Assembly: GCA_954871525.1 (NCBI GenBank)
Contig: OX940864.1
Coordinates: 11,774,001-11,838,000 of the forward strand
DNA length: 64,000 bases
DNA from: Parietaria judaica
Taxonomy: Eukaryota > Streptophyta > Magnoliopsida > Rosales > Urticaceae
Reading direction: 5' to 3'
Shown here: positions 1 through 12,504 of the stretch, piece by piece
How positions within the stretch are numbered: the first letter of the stretch is position 1
Layout: each line of letters starts with the position of its first letter
The notes under the pieces: generated by a model
The model's input: only the letters and a program-made list of their open reading frames with translations
The model's database searches: none
Told to the model about the DNA's origin: nothing
Translations under genes and position numbers: made by a program

Positions 1-10
1 CATTTATTAT

Positions 11-12
<2 letters not shown>

Positions 13-50
<38 letters not shown>
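13..50. repeat. (TAA)n microsatellite
   Basis: Perfect run of TAA/ATA triplets at the left edge. The rest of 1-250 is AT-rich single-copy-looking sequence in which I see no gene or element. Confidence 0.9.
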
Positions 51-258
51 GAATTGGATGTAGAAATAAGAAAGGGAACAACAAAGCAGAAATACATGAT
101 ATTGGCAGTGTGACTCATGTCAACTCTACTTTGTGTCTTCTTCAAAAATGAAATGACAGTCTCAATTATAAGTTTATGTTCAAGAGGCATATTCTTCAAC
201 TATGCTTCACTTGTTGAGTATTTTTGCCTCAATTAACTCATATAAATATTATACATAT

Positions 259-823
259 TAGGGGTGGCAATTTAGGGCCGAACACGAAACACGAAACGGT
301 TACGACACGATTTAAACGGGTATGGGTCTACCGTAAATGGATCTGGGTCTAACCGTGTCGAAGACGATTAACACGATTAAATAACGGGTAAACACGGCAC
401 GAACACGATAGCACAATGGGACCCAATTAGACACGATTAAGGAGCAAAAAGTTACATTTTATATATGTTATTAAGTATTTTAATACTTATTATATATAAA
501 GTTTATGTTTTTTACTTATTTATTACATCGTACAATTGATGAACATAAATAAGTGTTAGTAAATTGTAAAATCGTAGATAATATAATTAAATAAATTAAG
601 TTAAATGAGTATAAATTGAATTAATTTAATATTTTAAAATACATATTCATGCTAAATGGGTTAAATGGGTAGACACGATAAACACGGTATTTAAATGGGG
701 CGGGTATGGGTCTCATCTTCTAAACCGATTAATAAATGGGGCGGGTCTGGGTCTACATAAAATAAGTAAAAAACGATTAAGACCCGGCACGAACACGACA
801 CGAAACCCGAATTGCCATCCCTA
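259..823. mobile_element. Non-autonomous hAT-type MITE (565 bp)
   Basis: The left end reads TAGGGGTGGCAATTT and the right end, reversed, reads TAGGGATGGCAATTC, so the termini are inverted repeats. An identical 8-bp duplication, ATACATAT, flanks both sides (251-258 and 824-831), the hallmark of hAT insertion. The interior is full of short ACACGA/ACGGGT motifs in both orientations (subterminal repeats) and has no coding frame. It must depend on a transposase encoded elsewhere. Confidence 0.9.
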
Positions 824-1022
824 ATACATATTGTCCTCTCATTTAATGCTAACTTTCATTTCTTTTTTCCTTCTGTTTTCCAAAAAGTAAGAGGTAAAGA
901 TATTTAATGATATTAGAATACATATGATTATTGTTGGATTTAGTATGAATAATGATTCATTACCTTAAAAAAAACATTGGTTGCATTTAAAAAATTAACA
1001 AAAAAACGCACATAGTTTAGAA

Positions 1023-2419
1023 CAACGTTCTAAATATCGATATCGATATGATCGTTTCACACTTTCCATTTTACGGATATATCACTTGCCGATGGACATG
1101 CCGATGGATAAATCCGAAGAAAATGATATATCGCTTGCCGAGAATATCGCATAATTTCATGGATATATCGCTTGCCGATCGAAATATCGACGGATATTCC
1201 GGAAAATATTTTTAGTATTTCAAAAATATTTTTATATAGATTCTAAATTACCAATTTAATAATATGACACATAGTTATAGCCTAGAAAACACACTCACAA
1301 ATCATAATATTACACAAACATATAACATAAAAGTCATAATAACTCATAACATAATGTCAAGTGTCAACATAACATAGAATAAGATATGCATCATAATAAA
1401 GTCATAAAATACGAACATAAATACGAACATAATAGTCTCAAACCGTAACAAATAATAATCAGAAGAAGCTAGCGAACGTGGCTGACTAATGATATTATAT
1501 AATAATTTTTAATTAAATAATAAAAAAGTTGTTAAATAATATTTTTTAATTAAGTAATAATTTTGATTAGAATGATTCTTTTATTATTAAATGTTTGATT
1601 ACTTTAATACATATCAACATATATTAATCGCATATGATAATAAAATTATGACTACTTTTTTTAGATTGAATCTATAGTTTAATATTTTTAGCGGTAATAA
1701 TGATTAATATGTAATTTATGTATACACTAGTAATTAGTAAAGTAATAATCTTATATAGAAAATAAAATAGTTTAGCTATAAGGAAATGGTCCCCACTGTA
1801 AAAATCTATCTCTTCCACTATTTAAAATAGGGTAAACTGCGGCTAATGTACCCAATGTTTGTTTTTCTGCGGATTATGTACCCAATGTTTATTTTCAATG
1901 GCTAATGTACCCAAACTTTACTCCGCTAGATTTTTTCGTGTTTTCCGTCACTTGACCGTCAGCAAGTGATATGTACACTTTTTGTATTTTTGACATAACT
2001 CACTCAATTTTTGTCTAAATTTTATGCACGACTTACGGTTGGAAAGAAAATAAATAATAAAAAATTAGTAAAAGAGAGAGAGAAAACAAGTGGAAGTGGG
2101 CCCACAATTCTTCTTCTCTCCTAATACTAAACACACACTGCTTTAGCCATAGAAACGAGGTCGAAGCTTTCTGCAACTCCAATGGCGTATTTTTATTTTT
2201 ATTTTTGACTTCCAACTGAAGCTAGAGTTTTTGCAATTTTTGACCCTCATATCGTCATTTTTAGCCTTCAATGAAAAACGACAGAAATCTTGGATGTCGA
2301 ACGACATATTTTGATTTTTCCAAAAACGACAGCGATTTATTTGGAAAACGTATCGCATATCTGGTTTTAGCGGCATGTCGTAGAAATATCGTCGATATGC
2401 CCCGATATTTAAAACCATG
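1023..2419. mobile_element. Probable hAT-like non-autonomous element (1.4 kb), composite
   Basis: The ends CAACGTTCTAAATATCG (left) and CATGGTTTTAAATATCGG (right end reversed) are imperfect inverted repeats. The 8 bp on either side are GTTTAGAA and GTTCAGAA, one mismatch. The subterminal regions hold repeated CGATATATC-like motifs. A second element appears to be nested near 1829: AGGGTAAACTGCGGCTAATG followed by spaced 'atgtacccaa' repeats, in the style of MULE MITEs, but its partner end was not found. The short frames between 2033 and 2596 are chance frames within this element. Confidence 0.5.
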
Positions 2420-2604
2420 GTTCAGAATAGTCCAATTAAAAAAGTAGACTACATTCATAAGTAATGGATCCACTGTGATCGAAAAATGTTTTGACGAAGA
2501 GGAGCAAAAGTATGAGAAAATTAAATGACATTCGGGATAATGATTAATCCGAAAAGTTCGTATTATGAACAAGTTCCGGACTCTCAATTTTAACATTCAA
2601 GATT

Positions 2605-3063
2605 AGGGTTAATGACGGCAAAAATACTCAAAGTTTGGTCAAAGAACCTCTTGTGTACCCAAAGTTTAAAAGTGGTGGAAAAAGTACTCAAAATCGCATT
2701 TAGGGCGTTGACCACTTCATTCTCGTAACGCAGTTAACTTACCCGTTAACTCTGGCCACGTGGACAGACGTGGCTTGCTGACATAGCAATTTTTCGCTAC
2801 GGACGAGTCCAATTAGGGGTTTAATTCGTTGTTTTGTCGTAAACAAGGCTGATGTGGGCTCGTCCACGTGGCAAAAAATTGCTATGCTAGCAAGCCACGT
2901 TTGTTCACGTGGCCAGAGTTAACGGGTAAGTTAACTGCGTTATGAGAATGGAGTGGTCAACGTCTCAAATGTGACTTTGAGTATTTTTGCCATCACTTTT
3001 AGACTTTGGGTACACGAGGGGTTCTTTGACCAAACTTTGAGTATTTTCGCTGTCATTAACCCT
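2605..3063. mobile_element. MITE with ~200-bp terminal inverted repeats (MULE-like)
   Basis: The left arm begins AGGGTTAATGACGGCAAAAA and the right arm, reversed, begins AGGGTTAATGACAGCGAAAA. Similarity continues through 'actcaaagtttggtcaaagaacc' and on through the CACGTGG blocks, so almost the whole element folds back on itself. The flanks TCAAGATT and TCACGATT are a one-mismatch 8-bp duplication. There is no coding frame. Family assignment is by structure only; the end sequence resembles the 9.6-, 14.5- and 20.6-kb elements in its AGGGTTAAT start. Confidence 0.65.
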
Positions 3064-3986
3064 TCACGATTATGTATAGATTTTTTAAATTTTTATTATA
3101 TGATAGTGTATTTTATGTCTTAATAGTATTTTGAATTATGTTTTTATCTTTTGGATTTTAGATTTGGTATTTTTTTTTTAAAGAGATTTTAGATTTGGTA
3201 TTTGATTTTAGTACGGACTTGTTATATTGTATTTTGTCAATTGTCCCAAATTTTGTCCCATGTCATTTTTTTTTTGAATTTTTTCCTAGTTTCGGTTCTC
3301 GGTTTGAAAAAAAAAAAGATTTATTTAATATCCTGAAACGGAACTGGAACAAAAATTTGTTGTCCCAAATTTTCAAGGATATGGACAGAATAAAGAAGAC
3401 TCGATTCTCGATTCCGAATTCACTCATATAAAAACTATCGCACCGAGCTTAAAAAAAGATTCGACTCACAATAATTATAAGAAAGTCGAACCTCGTGGCA
3501 TGTAAGGTTAGGGTGTTTTTCAAAAATTCTAAAATAGGCACAAATTTATAGCCTCAAATCACAACTTATGTTTCAACTTATGTTCTAGCATGTATGATAT
3601 CAAATCTAAAAAAAAAAGTATAACATTAAAAAATATATTAAAACATGTATTTTTTAATTCCAAATTCATAGGTCGGTTTTCGAGGCAGAAAACAAGAACA
3701 TGATTGAATTTTTTTGATGGGGTAAAAAACATGATAGAACTTGTTCCTTTTAGTCCAATAATGCTAGAACTACTGTGGGCAAACATTATTATTTAACAAT
3801 AATTTCATATATTTATAATTGTAATTATATATATAAATGGGTATATAAGCCAAAATGAAAATATGGAAAAACAATTTATACAAGAAAGAAAACTGTTAAC
3901 CTAATCAACTGCGAGCAAACTCATTGCGGCCAAATGCCACAACGACCGCAAACTCGCAACCATGTCTGGCCGTGAAGTAAAAAATT

Positions 3987-4035
<49 letters not shown>

Positions 4036-4739
4036 GTCATTATTGAAATAGCTGGCATGAATTTGAGGAGAACAATGATGTTATAAGGAAGTAGAAAATT
4101 GACCATTGCCAACATATGTCCAATATCTTTAGCTCATTACTACACAACATTGCAGAGCTTGTCATCTCCTAACACATTATTGTCACATCTCACATTTTCT
4201 TTAAAGCCAAAACATAATAAAACTATCGGTACCTTAGTGTACAATTTGATCTTAATAACTATCATGTATTCATATGCTTTGGAATTGTGGATGACAGTTG
4301 TAAGCCTAGGGTGTACAGCTTATATATATAAAAATTTAAACATTTATAATAAAATATTATGAATTTAAATAAATTATTTTAAAGTATGATAATATATTAA
4401 TTACAGACAAAGAATTATCTTCTGGTTTAATAATTTTATCCCTGCAAATATATAAACATGCTTACCTTTTCTTTTTTATAGAATAAATGGTAGTAACTTG
4501 GAATGGAATGGCAAGTTTATCACTGCTTGTCAATTGCATTTGGTTCCTCGAAGTTTAGTTTGTGATAGTGATATAATCTTTTTTAGTAGTATATTATTTT
4601 CTAAACCTTTAAAAGTGATGAATAATACAACTCCACGAAAAGTTTTGTATGTATATAATTACGGTCAATAATGTCTGCGGTCATTGGTGCTAGTTGTTCT
4701 TACACTGCGAATATATCTTGTAGTACGAGTACTTATAAT
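3064..4739. other. Gene-free AT-rich stretch with a (TA)n tract
   Basis: I see no gene here. Around 3240-3380 the text 'aattttgtccca...ttcggttctcggtttg' resembles the interior of the MITE in the P450 intron (39429-39871), so this is probably a decayed relative. A perfect (TA)n microsatellite lies at about 3990-4032. Frames at 3195-3431, 3559-3786 and 4099-4362 have low-complexity composition and no recognisable domain. Confidence 0.5.
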
Positions 4740-7531
4740 CTTTGTCAATAGGTAATAAATAAAGATAATCATAGTAAAAGTAGCAATAGTTTTTATTACC
4801 ATCGATACGTTTTCATTCTTTTTTGTGGGTGGTAAAATTTCCAAACTCTCCTTTTGTCTCGCCAATCCATTTAGTCATTTGTCTGTCCACTTCCGTTAAC
4901 CATCGCCACGTGTCAGTTGTATAAGCCCCTGATCAATCACGGCAAAAGTTCCAATAGTCTTTCTATCGTCATCAATAAGTTCTCATTCTTTTTTTGTGCA
5001 TAGTAAAGTTCTCATTCTCTGAAATTGTAAGGTTTATAATCTTTCATCTAGGGGTGCAAATAATACCCGAAAACCGGGTAATTATTCGAATCCGAATCCG
5101 TATCCGAATCCGAACCCGCATTCCGGATCTGAGTCCCGCATCTGGATTCAAAACCGGATACGGGTACCCGGTTTAATTACCTTGTTTATTTTAGTTTTTT
5201 ATTTTATTTTTTATGGTAATTTCTTAGGGTTTGATTAGGGTTCGTGTAACCCATTTCCATTTTCTTTCCCCGGAGACTATGTTTTTTTTTTTTATGCCGG
5301 AGACAATGTTTTTTTTTTCTTTTCTTTTTTGCGCGGGACTATGTTTTATTTATGCTTGCTGCGCGGGATTATTTTTGAGAAATTGCTCCAAATAGCCAAA
5401 TAGAAACGTTTGATTAGCAAAATAGCCAACCTTTACTTTATCTTTCTAAAATAGCCAATTTGTATGAGGTGGCATTTTAATATCAGTTTTTGTTCCTATT
5501 ATACCCTTTTAATTATCTTTCTTTATACGATTAAAATTCTAACGAACTAACGGTTAATATACCAAAAATATGCGTTTAAAAAATTGCTCCTTGGAATATC
5601 TCGATTTAATTTTCAAAAATTAAATAGGGAATATCCTTAATTTTAGCCACGTTTAAAATTTGTAACTACTTTGATATTAGTATTGATATTTTTTAAATAT
5701 TAAACGTGATAATGCCTATTAACATGGAAAATATTTTGTAAATTAAAACGAATTAACGGTTAATATACCAAAAATATGCGATTAAAAAATTGCTCCATGA
5801 ATCGTGGAATATCTCGATTTAATTTTCAAAAATTAAATAGGAAATATCCTTAATTTTAGCCACGTATAAAATTTGTAACTACTTTGATATTAATATTGAT
5901 ATTTTTTTAAATATTAAACGTGAGAATGCCTATTAACATGTAAAGTATTTTGCAAATAAATACATAATCGTTAGAAAATACGTTGGATAATTTAAATCCA
6001 ATTGTATTACCAGTTCATATATGTATATAAATAAGTATTAACAGTTTATAGATTAACAAAGAATGCCTATTAGCATGGAAAGTATTTTGTAAATAAATAC
6101 ATAATCTTTAGAAATGATAATTTAAATCCAGCTTTATTACCAGTTTATATATGTATATAAACAAGTATTAACAGTTTATGAATGTATATAAACAAAAATT
6201 AACAGTTTATAGATGTATTAACTGTTAATATTAAAATTCAAATTTATTGGCGGAAATGTATTTCGTTAATTATAATTGGATATTAAAATCATAATGTATA
6301 AATGTGATAATTAAGGGTATATAAGTCATTTTATAGTCATTAACATGATTAATTGGCTATGCTTAAATATAAACCAAAAGTTGGCTATTTAGCAAATATC
6401 AACTTTCTATTTGGCTATTAGGCTATAATGCCCATTATTTTTTTTATGCACTTTTTTTTACGATGAATGTATGTTTTTTTTTCTAGATAATATATATATT
6501 TAAAAAAAAAAAACGGATCCGGGTAAAAATCCGGATACCCGGATCCGGATACCCGGATCCGGTTTCCAAAACCGGGTACCGGGTATGAAATACGGGTATC
6601 AAAAAATAGATACTCGGATTTTCGGATACCCGGATTCCGGATCCGGGTACCCTACCCGGTTGCACCCCTACTTTCATCTACTATTTTCAAGTCAAATGCC
6701 ACGTGACATCATGGAGTAACTACAATCATTTGAAAAGCTATAATGAAATACCTGGATGGAAATACCATTTTTTTTACTTGGAATCCAAAAAATCGGGATT
6801 AAATAACGCAAAATCTTAAAAACAAGGATTAAATAACTATGTCATCGATATGCATACTTAATCACCATTTCATTTCATTTCATGCTTCAATATAATAATT
6901 AATAATTTTTAAAAGGAAACACGGTGGTAAATAAACCGTGGTATCTATGACAAACTTGATTCTTAGAGAACATAACTAAAAAAATATTGGATGGCACAAT
7001 GTTTTAGCAATAAATGTAAGTTGTTCGTGGACCGTGAGTTAAATTTAATCCACATTTTGCAATCTAGATATCCATTTTGTACTTTTGAATTCCTATTATA
7101 ATTCAATCCTGGTATTTTAGTTCGGCATTTTTGGATTTCAGGTTAAAAAAAATCGATTGTAGAGTAGGCACAAAGTACAATGGTATCCGAATTTTCACAC
7201 AATCCGGTCAACATGATGTCACGTTGCATTTGACTTGAAAATTATGGATGACAAACTAATTGCCTTTGACTTGAGGATGAGAACTTTACCAAAAAAAAAA
7301 AAAAGAATAGGAACTTATCGATGACAATGAAATTACTATTGAAACTTTTGCCGTAATTGGTCATAAGGCTTATGTAGCTGACACGTGGCGATAGTTAACG
7401 GAAGTGGACAGACAAATGACAAAATGGATTGGCTAGACAAAAGGATAATTTTGGAACTTTATCACCCATAAAAAATAAAAAAATTTGTCGACGACAATGG
7501 AAAGACTTTTAGTACTTTCACCGGTTATCCC

Positions 7532-7535
<4 letters not shown>
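4740..7535. mobile_element. Inverted-repeat element interrupted by a nested hAT element
   Basis: The text near 4800-5040 is repeated in reverse orientation near 7240-7500. It includes the shared block around 'cgccacgtgtcag' with 'ccacttccgttaac' (plus strand at about 4890-4917, minus strand at about 7380-7405) and the shared 'catttgtctgtccac'. The arms are imperfect and at least 200 bp long. The hAT element 5049-6670 sits between them as a later insertion. The outer ends are not sharp; the limits given are approximate. There is no coding capacity. Confidence 0.5.
5049..6670. mobile_element. Non-autonomous hAT element (1.6 kb) with an inner nested element
   Basis: The ends are TAGGGGTGCAAATAATACCC and, from the right, TAGGGGTGCAACCGGGTAGG. 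A perfect 8-bp duplication CTTTCATC flanks both sides (5041-5048, 6671-6678). Subterminal repeats are CCGGAT/GGGTACCC. A further inverted-repeat element occupies about 5392-6434: its ends share 'aatagccaaatagaaa' and 'aaatagccaac', and it belongs to the same family as the split element at 41.7/51.8 kb. No transposase frame is present. Confidence 0.88.
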
Positions 7536-7569
<34 letters not shown>

Positions 7570-8425
7570 ATATATATATATGTCATGTGAGTTATTTTCA
7601 TCTTATAAAGAATAATCTCCTTTTGAATTTAACGACCTCTATTTACGAGTTAAAGCAATTTTTTCTACATCAAACGTTCCCTTTCTCTCAATTATAATTT
7701 CACATCGAAGTAATCTCTCACCATAAAAGTAATAATTAGTAAGACTTCTATCACGACTATTTTATTACTTTTTTTTATATAATTATTTTATTACGGAATT
7801 GATATTTTAAATTAATGCATTGAGATTAGGGTCCCACAAACAATATTTTATAGATAAAGTCGGTGCATAAATAACTTTCAATTTCAATTCATTAACTCAA
7901 CATGATTTGCTTGAATGTGACAAATTGATCTCTTCTATGGAAGCCCATCACTTTGTCCTAAAGTGGTATTTAATATTTATTGTGCCAAATAAGAATCAAG
8001 CTAATAAATTAGTTGCAAATAAAACACATAGACTATGCTTTAGGAATAAAATCCACAGATCAATAGAATTCAAAGCTAGTTGGCAAAGTGCTTTTTGGCA
8101 ATTACTGGCGTACTTTGAATTTTGGAACTTTGTCCCTTATGATGTATTAATTTATTCAAGCAAATACTATTTATCATTATTGATTAATTAATCGTTAAGG
8201 TAAGTGTAAGTTTTTATCCATGAAAAATATAATACCTTTCAGTAGAAATCAATCATCCGTGGAAGTTAGAAAATTAGCACTAACATTGATTCCTCGAGAT
8301 AAAAATAAATAAATAAATAAAGAAAAAATTGATTAATAAGATTATTATGGTCATTTGTGTAATTATATTACAAACACACCAAAGTAATAACATGTTATCT
8401 CAATAATTAGGGACATACACAGAAC
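7536..8425. other. Gene-free stretch with (TA)n tract
   Basis: (TA)n tract at about 7533-7582, then AT-rich sequence. A 94-codon frame at 7907-8191 has no recognisable domain, is unsupported by splice context and is not called as a gene. Confidence 0.5.
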
Positions 8426-8539
8426 TAGAGCTGCACAAACGTGCATCGCGACCAGTCGCGAACATAGTCGCCAAAATCGCGACTGTTCACGGTCGCGACG
8501 CGTCGCGAGAATCACGGTCGCGATGCATCGCGATGAATC

Positions 8540-8583
<44 letters not shown>

Positions 8584-8764
8584 CTGTTGTGAGACGGAGA
8601 GGGAGGGAGAGGGAGGGAGGGAGAGAGAGAAAGAGAAATCGCGACTTTTGCCCATGTTCGCGATGAATCGCGACTTTTGCCTCAAAATCGCGATTGTTCG
8701 CGACTCCCAAAAACAAGTCGCGACGAGTCAGAATCGTGAGTGGCGACTCACATGTGCAGCTCTA
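8426..8764. mobile_element. hAT MITE (339 bp), relative of the hAT element at 52781-57325
   Basis: The terminal inverted repeat is TAGAGCTGCACA, present at the left end and reversed at the right end. The perfect 8-bp duplication CACAGAAC lies at 8418-8425 and 8765-8772. Both halves are dense in TCGCGAC / GTCGCGA subterminal motifs, the same motif and the same first eight bases (TAGAGCTG) as the autonomous-looking hAT at 52781-57325. A (GA)n microsatellite, about 8541-8578 plus an impure GGGA/GA extension, is embedded in the middle and creates spurious Ser/Leu-rich frames. Confidence 0.93.
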
Positions 8765-8772
8765 CACAGAAC

Positions 8773-9240
8773 CACTCAAAGGAAATTATGGTCCCTCTAA
8801 AAATTTGAAAATGTTCAAATTTTATCGTAAATATTATATTATTTTTATTTTTACCTTTATTTTCATCTTTTACCTTTAATTATATAGACTTCGAACTATC
8901 GGAATTTGTATTTGGGTTCCCGCCGGTATTTGTCTATATATATGTTCGGGATAATGGCAGCATAGGTACCAAGACTATAAACATTTAACGAAGTTCATTT
9001 TGTTAGTATCAATTATCAAGGAACACGTGTGCATCTTAAAATTTATAAATATTAGTTGTTCAATAGTCTTGAATTAGAGACATACGATGTCTTTAACTTA
9101 AAAGACGTAAACATGACATGAACGGAATTTAACATCAACATTTTTTTGTAGCATTTTAGTATTATCATGGACGGCCTTAAGTTTGTCGTGTTTTTGTCAG
9201 GGCCCTACGCTAAGTAATTTCTTGGAGCCCTTGAAGTATT

Positions 9241-9277
<37 letters not shown>

Positions 9278-9573
9278 TATAAATTAATATACGAAAAGAA
9301 ACTATAACTCTTAAATTTAGGAGATCGATGTGTCAATCTTGCTCGCCTACATTAATAACCGGGCCTAAGTACGTAAATTTAAGCGCTCGAGGCGCTGGTC
9401 TTTTCGCCAAAATTCTGTAAAATGAAAATAAATTGGTAAAGAAAACTTACCGATGGCCATGGATTAAAAAAAAAAAGTCGAGGAAATACCAACAAAAAAT
9501 CTCAAGTTTTTAAACCTTACTATTACAACTAAAAAGAGATTGTGAATATATGGACACACTCTATATTTTTTTT
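8773..9573. other. Gene-free AT-rich stretch
   Basis: Contains a (TA)n tract at about 9247-9270. No gene, RNA or complete element recognised. Confidence 0.5.
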
Positions 9574-10373
9574 AGGGTTAATTGCTGCAATAATGCACAA
9601 CCTTTGGTCAACAGGGGTTTTAGGTCCCTAACCTTTCAAAGTGTGGGCAAAAATACACAACGTTTGTTGAATGTAAAAAATCAGTTGGTCCTTCCGTTAG
9701 GGATGTTAAATTCTGCTGATGTGGCATCGTTAAACTATCAAATGGACTGTCAACTTGTAATATTAATTACATAACTTAATTAATAAGAATAAATTCAGAT
9801 TTTAATTATGATTCAAAAAACAAATTAATACTTTAAATTAAATAAATAATTGTTACTCCCCCTAAAAATCTAACAGACTCTTCGTCGAACATGACTAAAA
9901 TTTTGAAAAACGACGAATTATTAAACACGACTAAAATTTGCAAAGATTACATAACGACAGTTTATTAGAAACGACTAAAATTTTGGAAAAACGACCGATT
10001 ATTAAAAAATAACTGTAATTTATAAAACGACATAGTAAAGATGTGAATAATATTGAAGCACGAGTTTAAAATAGGAACTACGCGTTAAATAAGTATTGTT
10101 CGTTAATTTAAAGTTTTAATTTATTTTTTGAATCATAATTAAAATATGATTTAATTTATTCTTATTAATTAGGTTATGTAATTTATATTACAAGTTGGCA
10201 GTCTATTTGGCAGTTTAACGATGCCACATCAACAGAATTTAACATTTCGTAACGGAAGGACCAACGAATTTTACATTCAACATACGTTGTGTATTTTTTC
10301 CCACACTTTGAAGAGTTAGGGAGCTAAAACCCTTGTTGACTAAATATTGTGCATTATTGCCGCAATTAACCCT
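9574..10373. mobile_element. MULE-like MITE, left member of a mirror pair
   Basis: The ends are AGGGTTAATTGCTGCAATAA and the inverted AGGGTTAATTGCGGCAATAA, with terminal inverted repeats of about 200 bp running through the block 'ggtccttccgtta...tgatgtggcatcgttaaac'. The interior carries short alternating 'cgactaaaatttt' motifs. No coding frame. It is one of four family members in the window (with 10573-11363, 14463-15114 and 20629-21092). A clear target duplication was not seen. Confidence 0.8.
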
Positions 10374-10572
10374 AAAATTTATTGTGTAATCTAGTTGTCG
10401 TTGTTTGAAAGGTAACGTATCTTTCTTTGTAGAAAAAGACGTATAAAATCAAAGATATTCAAATGGGCTCCTGGCCCATCTTCACGTGGACTGCACGCAA
10501 CTGAGGTTGATGTGTTTTTAATTTTTAATATATATTGTATTCATTCTTATAGTATAAAAAAAAAAAAAAAAA

Positions 10573-11363
10573 GTTAATTGCGGCAATAATGCACAACATT
10601 TGGTCAACATGGGTTTTAGGTCCCCAACTCTTCAAAGTGTGGGCAAAAATACACAACGTTTGTTGAATGTAAAATCCGTTGGTCCTTCTGTTAGGAATGT
10701 TAAATTCTGTTGATGTGGCATCGTTAAACTGCCAAATATAGACCAACTTGTAATATAAATTACATAACCTAATTAATAAGAATAAATTAAATCATATTTT
10801 AATTATGATTAAAAAAATAAATTAAAACTTTAAATTAACGAACAATACTTATTTAACGCGTAGTTCCTATTTTAAACTCGTACTTCAATATTATTCAAAT
10901 CTTTACTATGTCGTTTTATAAATTACAGTTATTTTTTAATAATCGGTCGTTTTCCAAAATTTTAGTCGTTTCTAATAAACTGTCGTTATGTAATCTTTGC
11001 AAATTTTTGTCGTGTTTAATAATTCGTCGTTTTTCAAAATTTTAGTCATTTTCGACGAAGAGTCTGTTAGATTTTTAGGGGGGGTAAAAATTATTTATTT
11101 AATTTAAAGTATTAATTTGTTTTTTTGAATCATAATTAAAATCTGAATTTATTCTTATTAAATAAGTTATGTAATTAATATTACAAGTTGGCAGTCCATT
11201 TGACAGTTTAACGATGCCACATCAGCAGAATTTAACATCCCTAACGGAAGGACCAACTGATTTTACATTCAACAAACATTGTGTATTTTTTCCCACACTT
11301 TGAAAGGTTGTGGACCTAAAACCCTTGTTGACTAAAGGTTGCATTATTGCAGCAATTAACCCT
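10573..11363. mobile_element. MULE-like MITE, right member of a mirror pair
   Basis: Same family as 9574-10373 but inserted in the opposite orientation: the asymmetric interior marker 'tctaacagactcttcgtcga' near 9870 reappears reversed near 11055-11075. The left end has decayed from AGGG to AAG after a poly(A) run. Terminal inverted repeats are about 200 bp. No coding frame. Confidence 0.8.
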
Positions 11364-11648
11364 AAATTTTATTTGTATGTTTGGTTTTTTACCAACAAAT
11401 TTTAAAAATACAAGCAATATATAATGTATTAAATTTGTATGTTGTTTCGTACCATCACCGATTAAAACACTTAAATAAATCCAAAGATTTAAACCAAAAT
11501 ACACTAACAGACCATGTATATTAGTGAAATTTATTTAAATAAATGTGATGTTTAAATTAGAAAAATATGTATATATATCCCAAAGGTTAATAATACTATT
11601 CAATTTCAACACAGGTGGCCCATACTTATAGTAAAATTGGCCCAACTA

Positions 11649-12398
11649 CGCATTCTTAAAGGAAAATACTTCCAAAACGTGAACCTTTGGGAAGCATCGG
11701 CTAACCATAAAAGCTCATATCTTTGGCGTAGTCTCTTATGGAGCAGAACTTTGATTAAAAAGGGAGCAAGATTAAAAGTAGGAAATGGCTACGCTATACA
11801 TCCTCTTCGAGACCCTTGGATTCCGCGTCCGTTTGAGTTCAAACCTATTTTAGCCATCCAACCATTAGATGAAGATATGCGTGTCGGTGACTTTATCCTC
11901 GACAATGGCAAATGGGACTTGGATTTACTTCGGCGCTATTTTTTAGATCTCGATGTTGAGATTATTGAAAACATTCCATTGAGCCTTCGTCCTAATCCCG
12001 ATCAATGGGTTTGGCACTTTGACCTGAAAGGTATTTTCTCGGTTCGCTCGGCTTACAAATTAGCTTATGATGAAGAATTCAACATGAACCAAATTGATAA
12101 TTCACGTTACACGGGTTGGTGGAAGAAAATTTGGAACTTATGCGTTCCGAACAAGATTAAAATTTTTATGTGGCGCGCTTTCTACGAGACTCTACCTACA
12201 CGCGATAATCTGATCCGTAGGGGCATTCAGCTCGAAAGCAAGTGCCCGAGGTGTGGAAACGAAAGAGAAACTCAATTCCACGCATTGATCACTTGTCCGG
12301 CATCGATGGCTGTTTGGGACTTTCACCGGCTTCCTCTTGAGGTATATAACCAAAAAAATCTGCACTTTGCCAATGTTTGTCTCCACCTTGCTCTCTAA
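11649..12398 (+). pseudogene. LINE reverse-transcriptase C-terminal region with zf-RVT motif
   Basis: About 250 codons open from the truncation point to a stop at 12396-12398. The protein matches the region after the reverse-transcriptase core of plant LINEs: an 'RILKGKYF' start, then 'WWKKIWNLCVPNKIKIFMWR', then a Cys/His zinc-binding signature with KCPRCGNE followed by FHALITCP, typical of the zf-RVT domain. The frame is lost after 12398. In another frame the text continues as a Trp/Arg-rich stretch (WYIWRERN) that usually links zf-RVT to RNase H, so at least one frameshift separates the two pieces. No catalytic reverse-transcriptase residues remain. Confidence 0.85.
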
Positions 12399-12504
12399 CT
12401 TTCCCCATCAGATTTCGAATTCTTTGCTACCCTTTGCTGGTACATTTGGAGGGAAAGAAACTGTACAATTTTTGGAGGCAAACGTTTGACTACAGCTTCG
12501 TTGA

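Noticed and set aside
7907..8191. 94-codon frame with mixed composition
   Set aside because: No domain, no splice context and no conservation visible within the window; kept as non-coding.
8363..8879. Ser/Leu- and Arg/Glu-rich frames on both strands
   Set aside because: Produced by the GA microsatellite and GC-rich repeats inside the hAT MITE 8426-8764.
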